The notes: a model not told the origin generated them from the letters alone. Numbered from the stretch's first letter, positions 54,984-64,000 are shown. The stretch: 64,000 nucleotides of DNA from Distichodus sexfasciatus (GCA_032718565.1 JAVGVS010000291.1:61001-125000); one strand, 5' to 3'. Numbers and translations are program-made.

Positions 54984-55319
54984 AACAAAACCACTATTAT
55001 TTTTATTAACCATTAATCACTTAGTTATTTTTGAAGGTAAATGTGTGGTTTTTTCATGTTTTCTAAATGTAACAAGGAAGTGAGTTTGCTGACATATGGT
55101 TCAACGATTTGTGGGAAATGACAATGATTGGTAAAAAATTGCACAGTTGTAATGAATTCTTGGGGATTGGCTGAATTTGTGTTAATAGTTGTGATCGCAG
55201 CATTGTGAAATCCTGGAGGGTCTGACTTATAAGCAACTTGTACTTTGAAATACTACCATTTAAAAGTAACTTCATCAACATTAGTGCTCAATAATATGAG
55301 TAACAATGACGACTCTGAA

Positions 55320-55610
55320 ATGCAGTTAGTTCCCTGCTCCTTGAAGAGGTGGATCTCCAGTCGACGTTTGAAGACTGCAAGTCACTCTGCAGTTCTGATA
55401 GTGAAAGGAAGTAAGTTCTGAGGAGAACGGACTGAAAGGAATCTTGATATATGTCTTCCTCTTCTTTTGAGTAGCGAGGGTCAGGACAAGAAGTGCTCCA
55501 TGCTCTGAGAGGACAGGAAGTGACACTCTGCTTGATCAGTGCCAATAAGTGAGGAGGTGCAGGTCTATTTTTGGCCCTGAAGGTGAGTGTTAAGGCAGCC
55601 AGTGCAGGAT
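55320..55610 (-). pseudogene. LINE post-RT tail fragment
   Basis: On the minus strand, pieces in two frames ('LSEHGALLVLTLATQKKRKT', 'LSLSELQSDLQSSNVDWRS' region) fit the end of another fish LINE ORF: '..LRS..GLL.VP..RKKRK', a 'LWNSLP' equivalent and 'FK..LETHLFKEQ'. Frameshifts are frequent. A different copy from the LINE at 53076. Confidence 0.55.
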
Positions 55611-56174
55611 CTGAGATAGTGGGGTTGGTAAAAAAAGAATTTTAGAACATCGTGGACTAATATTAGCACTCATGTATAGGCCCAAATAGGTTTTAAGAGG
55701 TTAAGAGGAGCTAAAGATTTGTTGTTACTTACAGTATAAGCACATGTGACAATTTTATTATAACTGAGTTACAAGAGAGAGCAGTTTTGGAGAAACACCA
55801 GTGTTACCCCTAAGCCATGGAGAGCAGATTGAGAGTAATAATGGTGAGTAAAACTGATACAGAATAGAGGCATGTTGAGCTCTGCTGTAGGCAATCTCTT
55901 CAGACAACAAGATAAACACATCTGAAGTGGCATTCAAGTGTGTAAAATCTCTTTTGGCCTTCTGGGTTTGTGTGCCATGGTATTAAGCACTTTGTGGGGA
56001 CAAAGGGATGCTGATGAGGAAATCTGACATGCCTGACATTGTGTAGTGACAGCAACATGCACTCAATTTTATAATTATATAAATATTTTACATACATGTT
56101 TTGTACGTTTTATTTGGATTAGTTTTTCCCATATTTGTTACTGAGATCAACGTCTGTTTTGTGGTAAGAAATTC
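55611..56174. other. No gene seen
   Basis: Ordinary AT-rich sequence. Confidence 0.45.
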
Positions 56175-56178
56175 ATTT

Positions 56179-56423
56179 GTGACCCGATCTGCTGTAATGA
56201 GTCGGAAGTCGGCGTTCTATTTATTTAGATACGGTCCGATTATGTTGAAAAACATCAAAATATCGATTCTTCTTTTTTGGTCGTATAGGAAAGAAAAGGT
56301 CTTCAAAATTAATCTGGTCTCCGAAAGGCAAAAACCAATATTTTTAAAGTTTTTCAACATAATCAGCCCATATCTAAATAAATAGAACACCGACTTCCAA
56401 CTCATTACAGCAGATCGGGTCAC
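56179..56423. mobile_element. Palindromic MITE with GTGACCCGATCTGC ends, copy 1
   Basis: About 75 bp at each end are inverted repeats (GTGACCCGATCTGCTGTAAT..; ..ATTACAGCAGATCGGGTCAC). ATTT flanks both sides (56175-56178 and 56424-56427). 245 bp; the unique centre is short (CTTCAAAATTAATCTGGTCT). Copy 2 at 60381 has the centre inverted relative to this one. A 4-bp duplication that is not TTAA does not fit the common fish superfamilies. Confidence 0.92.
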
Positions 56424-56454
56424 ATTTCTTTAGCGATTATTTGAGGAGTAAATG

Positions 56455-56840
56455 GTCAGATATAAAACAATACATTCAGACCTACTTAAGAAATGTACAT
56501 TTTATTTATGTTTTGAATCACTGTACCATGCTCAGTTTTAGGCCAGTTGGTGGCGTTACGGTTAGGGCTTTTCCCCTGTAATTGGAAGGTCGCTGGTAAA
56601 GTTGTCACTGAGGTATTCATGAGCAAGATACCGTCCCCAAGCACTGCTCGCCGGGCGCTGCACATGTTAGCTGCCCACTGCTCCTTCACGGGTGGGTCAA
56701 ATGCAAAGGTCACATTTGGTTGTGGTGCACTGTGTGCTGTGCTGTATTCACAATGACAAATAATCACTCACTGACACTCAGTGACAGGACAATAGGCTGA
56801 AAGATATAGACAGCTAAAGGTAGATGATGAAAAAGTTATG
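56455..56840. repeat. 'TTTTGAATCACTGTACCATG' dispersed repeat split by a SINE
   Basis: Left half 56455-56540 and right half 56780-56840 match 46275-46400. The SINE at 56541-56778 lies between, with CTCAGT on both sides (56531-56536 and 56777-56782). Confidence 0.65.
56541..56778 (+). mobile_element. SINE family A, plus, with CTCAGT duplication
   Basis: Head GGCCAGTTGGTGGCGTTACG; the B box is lost by a small deletion (GGTCGCTGGTAAAG); body 'CATGAGCAAGATACCGTCC', 'CTGCCCACTGCTCCTTCAC', 'GTGGTGCACTGTGTGCTGTG'; tail TCACTCACTGACACT. A B-box loss would silence any copy-derived transcription. Confidence 0.92.
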
Positions 56841-56929
56841 TATGCAACATGGATTAGATACGCAAGGTCAGATATGCAATTATTTATCTAAAGGAGTGAA
56901 ATGGATGTGGTCCAGAAATGTAGCAATAA

Positions 56930-56931
56930 AA

Positions 56932-56960
<29 letters not shown>
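56930..56960. repeat. (GT)n microsatellite
   Basis: Pure GT run; another lies at 57319-57349. Confidence 0.95.
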
Positions 56961-56962
<2 letters not shown>

Positions 56963-56989
56963 GTCTGTCTCCAAGCCTCATTTAACCTA

Positions 56990-57945
56990 GCATGCTCCGA
57001 TGCTATCAGAGCTCTCCAAAACAGCCGGGGAGGATGTTCTGGCAGGTCCAGGGCAATGCAGCAGCTCAGACCAGCGACATTATGGTGCGCAGGCGACTGC
57101 CTCCGAGCTTAATTAGAGGGAGGAGAGCGGGGCAGGGCGGAGGGAGGGAGGGAAGGGATGGGTGGATGGGGGGATGGAGGAGGGAAATGAGTCAGTGATC
57201 CGTCTGCGGCAGGGAGGGTGGAGACGGGCATCGCGGCCAGCGCCACGACCTTGGCTAAGGAAGAGAAGGATACAGCCGGAGGGCCTGCTAGCTGCATGCT
57301 GAGAGACATTGATAGGTGGTGTGTCTGTGTGTGTGTGTGTGTGTGTGTGAGGGTGGGGACGCACACACACACTGATAGACTTACACACATAAACACACAC
57401 AGCCACGCGCCGTCGCACTCTTAAAGAGACTTCATTTATACGCAAACACAACAGGAGCCTCCTTTTTTAAGATAACCTTATCTTTCATTCTGCCTCTTCG
57501 CTTGGTGCTCTGTTTTTCTTCACACCTGCCTCTCTTTCCACTTTCACGTCCTCCTTCCATAAATCATCCTTTTTCCTACCCACTACTCGTTCTCTTTTTC
57601 AATTTTGTTCTCCTGCCAATCTTTCCCATTTTCACCGCCCCCCCTTCATTTATTTGTTGTGTTTTCTTCTCTCCTGTCGTCGTTCTCTTGCATCTTCTTT
57701 AATATTTTAATCACTTTTTCCCCCTCCAACCCTTTCCCTCCCCTAGCTAGAGTAGCTCTGTGAAAGTATTCGCTTTGGCAGGTAGCCGTCCCTGCCCCAG
57801 GGCCGTGAGCTTCCCACCCAGCGAGCGGAGAACAAAGTGATGATGTGATATTACTGGGAAATTTGCATCATGATTGCAATCTTATTATTTGCAGCTTAAT
57901 AAGATTAATAATTAGCCTTGAGTTAGAAGTGTTTGGGCAAGGAGG
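56990..57945. promoter_or_regulatory. GC-rich then homeodomain-site-rich host-like DNA
   Basis: 57000-57310 is one of the more GC-rich parts of the window, with a GGGAGGG patch and no recognised repeat. 57480-57740 is CT-rich. 57830-57930 holds 'GCATCATGATTGCAATC' and 'TTAATAAGATTAATAATTAG', closely packed TAAT words of the kind seen in developmental enhancers. No exon recognised. Regulatory status is an inference. Confidence 0.25.
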
Positions 57946-57997
57946 AGAAAATGCAGGGCAGGGCAAGAAAAAAGTCCTGCGGTGTGTGAGGACGGTG

Positions 57998-58290
57998 GGA
58001 ACTCTGTGTGTATGTGTCTGTGTGTGTGTGTTCTTGTACTTGCTACTTAGTGAGAACCAAAATGAGTTTTTAACCAGCAGAGTGAGGACATTTTTGGGAA
58101 GTGAGGACTTTTTTAGTGGTCCTCACTTCTTTAAACTGCTTTTACCAAAAAAATACAAGTTTATTTGCAAAACTAAAAGTGTAGAAAGATAAACTTTTGG
58201 TTTCTGAGGTTATGGTTAGGGTTATGTTTAGGGTTAGTTGTAGTATTATTTAGATACAGTAATATAGAAGTCAATGGAGGTCCTCACTAC
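57998..58290 (+). repeat. GT-flanked 'GTGAGGACATT..GGTTAGGGTT' repeat, diverged copy
   Basis: GT run, then 'GTGAGGACATTTTTGGGAAG', 'GGTTTCTGAGGTTATGGTTA', 'GGGTTAGTTGTAG' and 'AGAAGTCAATGGAGGTCCTC'. Same block order as 4224 and 27133 but with GTGAGGAC in place of GTGGGGAC. Ends directly at the next MITE. Confidence 0.65.
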
Positions 58291-58296
58291 TATATA

Positions 58297-58840
58297 CACT
58301 GCCCTCCAAAAGTTTGAAGACGCCCATGGCAAAGTGGGGTATTGGACGATATCAGCATAAATCCTCATCATTTTTTGGTGCAAATACATTAAAGTAACTT
58401 GACATTATCTTTGGATACCAGCAATAATAATTTTTATTTTGATTACATAATAATGGCAATATATACATGTCAAAGTCAGACATGCCCCTTTGCCAGCTGT
58501 GAGGTGTGGTTACTGGTTTAAACTTGGCCCAGGTTTTTAAAAGATTTTTGGGTCAGCACAACTTAAGAGCTTCAACAATTGATTGGTTCAGTGGCAGCTC
58601 GGATGCCCAGATTATGCAGAGCTGTAATAGCTGCTAATGGTGGATATTTTGATGAATCCAAAATTGAAGTATTTTCTATGTATAAACTGTTAAATAAACT
58701 GTTTATGTAATAAAATATGTTTTCGTAGTTTGTGTTGTCCCTTATCAGTGCAACGTTATCACAAATTAAAAAGGATTCATGGCAATACTGTCCAAAACCC
58801 CACTTTGCCAGGGGCGTTTCCAAACTTTTGGAGGGCAGTG
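58297..58840 (+). mobile_element. Tc1/mariner MITE retaining a transposase tail
   Basis: Left CACTGCCCTCCAAAAGTTTG, right CAAACTTTTGGAGGGCAGTG; inverted homology extends to CAAAGTGGGGT / ACCCCACTTTG, about 45 bp. TA lies on both sides (58295-58296 and 58841-58842). 544 bp. The interior keeps codons for 'MPRLCRAVIAANGGYFDESK' near 58598-58660, the extreme C-terminus of a Tc1 transposase; the rest is deleted. Confidence 0.92.
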
Positions 58841-58854
58841 TAAGTACAAGGATG

Positions 58855-58876
58855 TGTGTGTGTGTGTGTGTGTGTA
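58855..58876. repeat. (GT)n microsatellite
   Basis: Short GT run just right of the Tc1 MITE. Confidence 0.9.
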
Positions 58877-59041
58877 CGTGATCAGGCGTCACAGTCATGC
58901 ATTTTCTCCCTGACTCAGGAAGTGACACGTCAGACCTCTAACAATGAGCAGGTCTGTTTAAACGTGGCAACACAAAGACATTTGTACTCCCTCTTCCTCT
59001 TTGCGTCTCTTTGTCTTCATCTCTCAAATACAAACAAGCCA

Positions 59042-59504
59042 GAGATGGGGATTCGAGATCTGACTTCAGACTCACCTCTCGAGACTCGAGATTTCATGTT
59101 GTTTATTATCTTAATTTATTTCATTCCTTACAGTTTTTCCAATGTATTGACGTCAGGGAAATCCATGGTGTGCTAAAAGTAACAGGGAGGCTTTACCGGG
59201 TGCGTTACTGAAGCGTTGTGTTAGTGTTGCATATGTGACAACCACTATAATCAGTGGATCTGGCTAAAACCAGAAAACGCTCCGAAAACGCAGAAATACA
59301 CTAGACTACTATTTTATAACGCGAAGTGTGCGCTGTCCTTTTACGGAACGCACCCGGTATTGCCTTGGTGTAGTTCCCTCCCGTGATATTACGTGCAACG
59401 TCAGGCATATGTGCAGTCACAGATATCAAAACAACTCTGAGCATCCTGTATCCTTGACTTGGACTCGAGCAGAAAGACTTGACACTTGACTTGGACTCCC
59501 CTAG
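59042..59504. repeat. 'GACTTGGACTCGAG' dispersed repeat, probable MITE
   Basis: Left 'GGGGATTCGAGATCTGACTT' and 'CTCTCGAGACTCGAG'; right 'TTGACTTGGACTCGAGC' and 'CTTGACTTGGACTCCCC'. The ends are loosely inverted. I could not set a flank duplication. It stops where the truncated hAT copy starts. Confidence 0.5.
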
Positions 59505-59990
59505 TTCCCTAGTGGTCCGCGGCAGAATTGCGGGTGGTCCGTGACATGCAGTCACTTTTCACTACTGAAATCATTGTTTACATTTTTTTCAGTTTTGCAA
59601 ACATTTACAGATGATTTGCGCATTTTTATAAATAATTAATTTTAGGCAAATATCTATTTGCATAGATATTTGATCCCGCACAAACTCAGACTGCTTAGTG
59701 TGAGTGGTGGTCCCTAGGATAGAAGCAGTTGAAAACCCCTGAATTATATCATGATAACATCGCTTGGCAATTTTCTGGCTACGTTCATAAAATTCCAGTT
59801 ATAAAGAACATCAAGGTAGCGACTATGGCTACACAAGCTGTGATCCATGGCCAATCTGCGTGCAATGTGAAGTAAATTGTTGGGCTGCATCGTGATGCAT
59901 TGAGATATCGTTCCGAATCAAATCGTTGACCTAAGAATTGGAATCGAATCGAATCGAAACGTGAGACCAGTGACCAAGTTCACACCTCTA
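59505..59990. mobile_element. hAT-type MITE (TAGAGGTGT family), copy B, left end missing
   Basis: 'CTAGTGGTCCGCGGCAGAAT', 'CCATGGCCAATCTGCGTGCA', 'GTGATGCATTGAGATATCG' and the right end 'AGTTCACACCTCTA' match 14254-14912. The first about 120 bp of the family are absent. Confidence 0.88.
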
Positions 59991-60380
59991 CTCCACACAG
60001 AAATCCTACATTGAGGCAGCAGTGCCTGTAATACACTGTGAAAAAAGATTCAGTATAAATTCTAGAGTTTCCAGCCATTTGCACAGTAAAATGCCACAAT
60101 TACAAAATACAGCACGTCACTCTAAATGATATTTACAGACATTTTACAGTATTGTCCTGAGCTCTCTAATGCAAATATATGCCTTTTTTGAGAAGCAGTA
60201 CTTCAAAATGTCTGCATTCTTGCATTCGGAAATTGTATTTATTTATTTATTAAATAATAAGGTTAAGACTACTTTTTTTCAGCTACCTTTAGCTATCTAA
60301 ATGCCTATTTTTCTATCACCGTGCACGCCACACTGATTCAGAACTTAGACAAAATGATACTACAAAACAAAGAACAAAAT
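59991..60380. other. No gene seen; CAGTAAAAT/ACAGTA-rich text
   Basis: 'ACAGTAAAATGCCACAATTA' and 'GACATTTTACAGTATTG' suggest a degraded repeat. No exon. Confidence 0.4.
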
Positions 60381-60627
60381 GTGACCCGATCTGCCGTAAT
60401 GAGTCGGAGGTCGGCGTTCTATTTATTTAGATATGGCCGATTATGTTTAAAAACATCACAAAAATGTCAATTTTTCTTTTTTGGAGACCAGATTAATTTT
60501 GAAGACTTTTTCTTTCATATAAGACCAAAAAAGAAAAATTGATATTTTTGATGTTTTTCAACATAATCGACCCGTATCTAAATAAATAGAATGCCGACTT
60601 CCGACTCATTATGGCAGATCGGGTCAC
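60381..60627. mobile_element. Palindromic MITE with GTGACCCGATCTGC ends, copy 2
   Basis: Same ends and size as 56179-56423. AAAT flanks both sides (60377-60380 and 60628-60631). The short centre reads 'GACCAGATTAATTTTGAAGA', the reverse complement of copy 1's centre. Confidence 0.92.
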
Positions 60628-60644
60628 AAATAATTTTTTGGCAA

Positions 60645-60828
60645 ATAAGGAAGAGAAATAATCTTATGCTGGAAAATGCAGAAAAACAAGCCATATCTGA
60701 TGTGGAGAGAATGAAATGAGGAACAGCAAAAATATAAAACATTCATCCATTTCTAAAATCCTGAACAAACAAACATTCCCAAGTATCATGTTGCATAACA
60801 TGAATGTCAGAAAAAATACTATTTCATT
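60645..60828. repeat. Local diverged duplication, unit 1
   Basis: 'GCAAATAAGGAAG', 'CTTATGCTGGAAAATGCAGA', 'TATAAAACATTCATCCATTT' and 'TATCATGTTGCATAACATGA' match 61528-61715 in order. Confidence 0.75.
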
Positions 60829-61091
60829 TCCAGCATTTTTAATAAACCAAACTTGTCTGTTTCTACTTTTCTTTATTTATTTTTTTATTCTCTAACATTA
60901 TAAACATTATTTTAAAAAAATGCTGTTTTACTGCCACTGCAGCTTTGGTCAGCTTACTGCCTCCACATTAGGGTGTAGCCACTGTACGTATGTGTATAAT
61001 AACGTAGACTCAACTAATTGATTATTAAATTAGTTTCCAACTGTCTTAATAAACAATTTTATTTGATATAATCGATTAGTAGCCCTAACTG
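60829..61091. mobile_element. hAT-type MITE (TAGGGCTGCAAC family), partial, inverted
   Basis: 'AATAAACCAAACTTGTCTGT', 'CTGCAGCTTTGGTCAGCTTA', 'GTAGCCACTGTACGTATGTG' and the end 'ATCGATTAGTAGCCCTA' match 20607-21284 in reverse. The interior is deleted and the far terminus is absent. Confidence 0.85.
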
Positions 61092-61527
61092 TTTGCAATA
61101 TGTTTTTAAGAAATGTAGCTAAAATAGCTGGAGGTCCATCGCTGTTGTGCATGAAGCATAAATGAATCGTAAAGTGAATTGAGTGGTTTCTTTATGGTGT
61201 TTGTGTAATGTGGGATAGAGTTGGCAACCTACAAGACGTTGATATAATGTTTGGAAGCAAATATTTTGGGGTTTATCAAGATAACACTGTTATCTGGAGG
61301 AAAACTCGCCTGGTAAGATGTTGGTGACTCCCTCATATTCCAGCTCTAAATCGGTCATTTCTCTCTCGCTTCTGCAGGGAAGATGACTCAGACACGCTTG
61401 TATAGATCAAAAGAGCCCAGGGATGCATGTGAAATCTGACATAAATCAATGTTGCTCTTTTAGATCTTTCTTAAAGCACCGCCATACTGCTCAGTGATCA
61501 TTTCTATGTCTGCTTTTCTCAGAATAG
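61092..61527. other. No gene seen
   Basis: Ordinary sequence without a recognised repeat. Confidence 0.4.
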
Positions 61528-61715
61528 CAAATAAGGAAGCATTTAATCTCATGCTGGAGAATCCAGAGAAGCCATTTCCGATGTGCTAAGGATTTTGGGG
61601 AGGGGAAGGCAAACTATATAAAATATCCATCCGTCCGTCCGTCCATTTCTGACATTCTTAACAAACATCCCCCCCAAAAAATATCATGTTTCATAACACA
61701 AACGTCACACAGTCA
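61528..61715. repeat. Local diverged duplication, unit 2
   Basis: 'GCAAATAAGGAAGCATTTAA', 'CTCATGCTGGAGAATCCAGA', 'TATAAAATATCCATCCGTCC' and 'TATCATGTTTCATAACACAA' match 60645-60828. A (CCGT)3 run has expanded here and not in unit 1. Confidence 0.75.
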
Positions 61716-62491
61716 TATAATCATGTCTTTTCTCTGAAATATTGCCATTGCCTTCAAATCTACTCATGACGTTGCTCATCTCTCTCAACACACGAGCCGC
61801 CTGGCTTAAGCATATTTTCCAGAAATCTGAAATTTGGATCATGTGGAATTTTTCTGGGTGCTTCATTGCTGGCATTTTTGCCATTTCCTTTCTCCATAAA
61901 GGAAATGGTTAAACAATTTCTCTTCAGGCAATCCAAGCAATGCTGGGCCAAAAGTAACCGGAACAAAAATACACCATTTTGACATGTAATGGTCTTTCTG
62001 AGAAACAGAAAAATACGCGCTCGGAAATGAGAGTGACCGGGCCACGCCTGATTTAATAAAGCAGTGCTGAGCACCAGTAAAAGGCAACAGGACTGTTATC
62101 CTGCAACAGATGGGGTGGAAGAGGCCTGGAGGGAGAACTTGGCTTTGAGGTCACAGAGGATTTGAAGGTCAGACGTTACGTGGTTAACTTAGATGCTTTT
62201 CCCATTACGCGTAACCCCAGGGTTACCTTTTTATACCCCGGGCTAATACAACATTTAACCCTGGTTTCAGAAACATTCCACACCTGTTTTTATTTATTTA
62301 TTTTACAAAAGAAGCTTAGCACTGTTTTAATCTGGGCGGATGAAACTCTTCTCAAGACTCCTTTAGTTATTGCCAATACAAAGAGAGAAATCTGATGGCA
62401 AAAGGAAAGGATAAGCTCCACTGTCCAACTGCAGCAGGCACAGCAACAAGAGGCTTTTAGACACAGCAACAAGAGGCAATGCAACAACAAC
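61716..62491. other. No gene seen
   Basis: Overlapping minus-strand frames of 104 and 74 codons (61760-62087) have no recognisable domain. 'GCAACAAGAGGC' is repeated at 62443-62454 and 62467-62478. Confidence 0.35.
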
Positions 62492-62532
62492 AGTAATATA
62501 TATATATATACATACATATATATATATATATA

Positions 62533-62580
<48 letters not shown>
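62492..62580. repeat. (TA)n with CATA interruptions
   Basis: Near-pure AT dinucleotide repeat, about 85 bp. Confidence 0.95.
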
Positions 62581-63105
62581 TAATAGTTGACACACTCTTC
62601 ATTCAATGTTTTATTCTTTATTATCAAGACTATTTACATTGTAGATTCTCACTGAAGGCACTATGAATGAACATATATGGAATTATGTAGTAAACAAAAA
62701 GTGTGAAATAACCCAGAGCATGTTTTATATCTTAGATTCTTGAAAATAACCACCCTTTGCTTTGATCACTGCTTTACACTCTTGGCATTCTCTCGATGAG
62801 CTTCATGAGGTAGTCACCTGAAATGGTTTTCCAACAGTCTTGAAGGAGTTTCCAAAGATGCTGAGCACTTGTTGGCCCTTTTGCCTTCACTCTGCGGTTC
62901 ATCTCATCCCAAACCATCTCGATGGTTTGGTCAGGGACTGGGGAGGCCAGGCCATGTACATGAGCACTCCATCACTCTCCTTCTGGTCAAATAGTTCTTT
63001 ACACAGTTCATTCATAGTTTTGATGCCTTTAGTGAGAATCTACAATGTAAATAGTAATGAAAATAAAGAAGAAACATTGAATGGGAAGGTGTGTCCAAAT
63101 ATTTA
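62575..63105 (-). mobile_element. Tc1/mariner element, internally deleted, long inverted ends
   Basis: The left 62612-62720 and right 63009-63100 segments are inverted copies (TAGATTCTCACTGAAGGCAC on the left; TTTAGTGAGAATCTACAATG on the right). Between them the minus strand carries the transposase tail seen at 5254 (landmarks 'TCAGGTGACTACCTCATGAA' and 'ATGGTTTGGGATGAGATGAA'), which breaks off near 63005. The extreme ends are degraded. Confidence 0.88.
62722..63005 (-). pseudogene. Tc1-like transposase C-terminal part
   Basis: The minus strand encodes, in broken frames, 'LTKPSRWFGMR'-like text, the 'VKAKGPTSAQHLWKLLQD' region, and 'YLMKLIERMP', as in 5254-5448, plus about 20 codons further upstream. 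No complete catalytic domain. Confidence 0.75.
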
Positions 63106-63207
63106 ATGAAACTTGATATATATTGAATGAACATGGATATATATGGAATGAAACCTAATATATATGGAATGAAAGCAGATATATATGGAATGAACGCAAA
63201 TATATAA
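63104..63207. repeat. 21-bp minisatellite, five units
   Basis: The unit GGAATGAANNNNNATATATAT is repeated five times (the first is 20 bp, the rest 21 bp), with the middle five bases changing between units. It adjoins the right end of the Tc1 element. Confidence 0.9.
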
Positions 63208-63299
63208 ATTATATATGTGCTTTATAAGGTTATAAAATATACATTCTAAATAAATTATTAATTATAAATAAATACATAAATGGTAATGAAGAAGTGAAG

Positions 63300-63355
63300 T
63301 CCAGTTTTATTTATAGAACACATTTAAACAACAGTTGACCCAAAGTGCTGTACAC
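63300..63355 (-). repeat. L2-like LINE 3' tail, minus
   Basis: 'CAGTTTTATTTATAGAACAC' and 'CCCAAAGTGCTGTACA' correspond, in reverse, to the ..CAGCACTTTGG..AATAAA tail at the end of the LINE at 53076. Confidence 0.7.
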
Positions 63356-64000
63356 TGTAAAAAGTATAACATTGCTGTTGTTCATTTAATATGTTTTTCT
63401 CACCTTAATGGTCTGAAACAATTCAGAAGCATTAGTTAAATTAAACTTTGTAATGCATCTGTGTCCTCAATTCAGTTTTCTTATATTGATACAATATGAA
63501 ATTATAACACAACCATCAAATTGAAATTATACATTCGATCAAAGGACTATTATTTGATTAATCATGATTCCTACATGCCAATACATGGTTCAAGAAAGAT
63601 CTGGGAAGGGACGGCTCGCTGAGGTCAGCTGCACGAAGACGGAACTCACAAGAGCACATTCATCAGTTAAGGGAGGAATGAACCAAAATTGTACATCAAC
63701 ATTAGCCTTGACCTTTATTCTGGTCTTCACACTTTTACAGTTTCTGAGGTGAAACCAGAGATACTTATGTTGTAAGTTAGCTCGCATTTGCTGGCTAATG
63801 CTAGGTGATTTTAACCCTGAAGTTGGGTATAACGTCAAAGTTAATACAACACTAAAATGTTAACAGTATTTTATTCCTGTACCCGTTTTGCACATCGCTG
63901 TTTGCTTAATTGTGTTATGAATATTAATCTTATAAAGTAATTGTATTTGCGCTATCTTTTATTAAAGCGATATCCATAGTTAAGCTAATATTACCTAATA
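63356..64000. other. No gene seen
   Basis: AT-rich. Short frames near 63564-63838 show no domain. Confidence 0.45.

Larger units (their letters stand above)
52889..55224 (-). mobile_element. CCTCCAGGATTT DNA transposon split by an L2-like LINE
   Basis: Left part 52889-53075 and right part 54984-55224 join into one minus-strand copy of the element at 39179. The left has 'TTTTTGAGATTG', 'AAAATGCCTGATTTAGC' and 'ATGAAGGGAACAA'; the right has 'AACAAAACCACTATTATTTT', 'TTTTTGAAGGTAAATGTG' and 'TGTGAAATCCTGGAGGGTCTG' (in part). The AACAA at the break is present on both sides (53071-53075 and 54984-54988). Confidence 0.9.

Overview
The window reads as vertebrate, specifically teleost, genomic DNA. 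It is AT-rich, full of (CA/GT)n, (GA)n, (TCTA)n and (ATT)n microsatellites, and packed with repeats typical of ray-finned fishes: tRNA-derived SINEs, L2-like LINE fragments, Tc1/mariner remnants and many short hAT-, Harbinger- and piggyBac-type MITEs. The retroposon tails carrying a 'TTGTCACAAAGC..CTTTACA' motif are common in otophysan fishes (characins, catfishes, carps), so an otophysan is my best guess. I recognise no complete host protein-coding gene. The window is probably intergenic or lies inside a large intron.

Layout. 0-6 kb: LINE fragment, CAAGAC-rich repeat, a SINE, a TIR-bounded element carrying a broken exon-like ORF (2856-3722), and a Tc1 remnant (5220-5605). 7-15 kb: a DNA-transposon copy, an hAT MITE with target-site duplication (7925-8773), a 1-kb near-perfect hairpin element (9298-10319), a CA/GA-rich zone, and a second hAT MITE with a perfect duplication (14254-14912). 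15-30 kb: SINEs, a truncated U1 snRNA pseudogene (18105-18243), two further hAT families, a LINE 3' fragment and a long polypurine tract. 30-45 kb: a stretch of unremarkable sequence, a Tc1 fragment, more hAT, Harbinger and SINE copies, and a three-element nest (40824-42477). 46-56 kb: a chimeric SINE, a piggyBac MITE nested in another MITE, one unrecognised possible exon (48465-48719, minus), an hAT MITE inside an older repeat, and an L2-like LINE (53076-54983, minus) inserted in a DNA transposon. 56-64 kb: a pair of small palindromic MITEs with 4-bp duplications, a Tc1-type MITE that keeps the end of a transposase, a local diverged duplication, another Tc1 remnant and a 21-bp minisatellite.

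Nothing here works as a pathway. What the sequence records is the order of mobile-element arrivals. Target-site duplications and interrupted copies give a relative chronology: the DNA transposon with CCTCCAGGATTT ends is older than the L2-like LINE, and the SINE family with the GGCGTAACGG head was itself invaded several times. A few moderately GC-rich, homeodomain-site-rich stretches outside repeats (about 40.6-40.8, 48.0-48.4, 50.6-51.0 and 57.0-57.95 kb) are the best candidates for host regulatory DNA, judged by appearance only.
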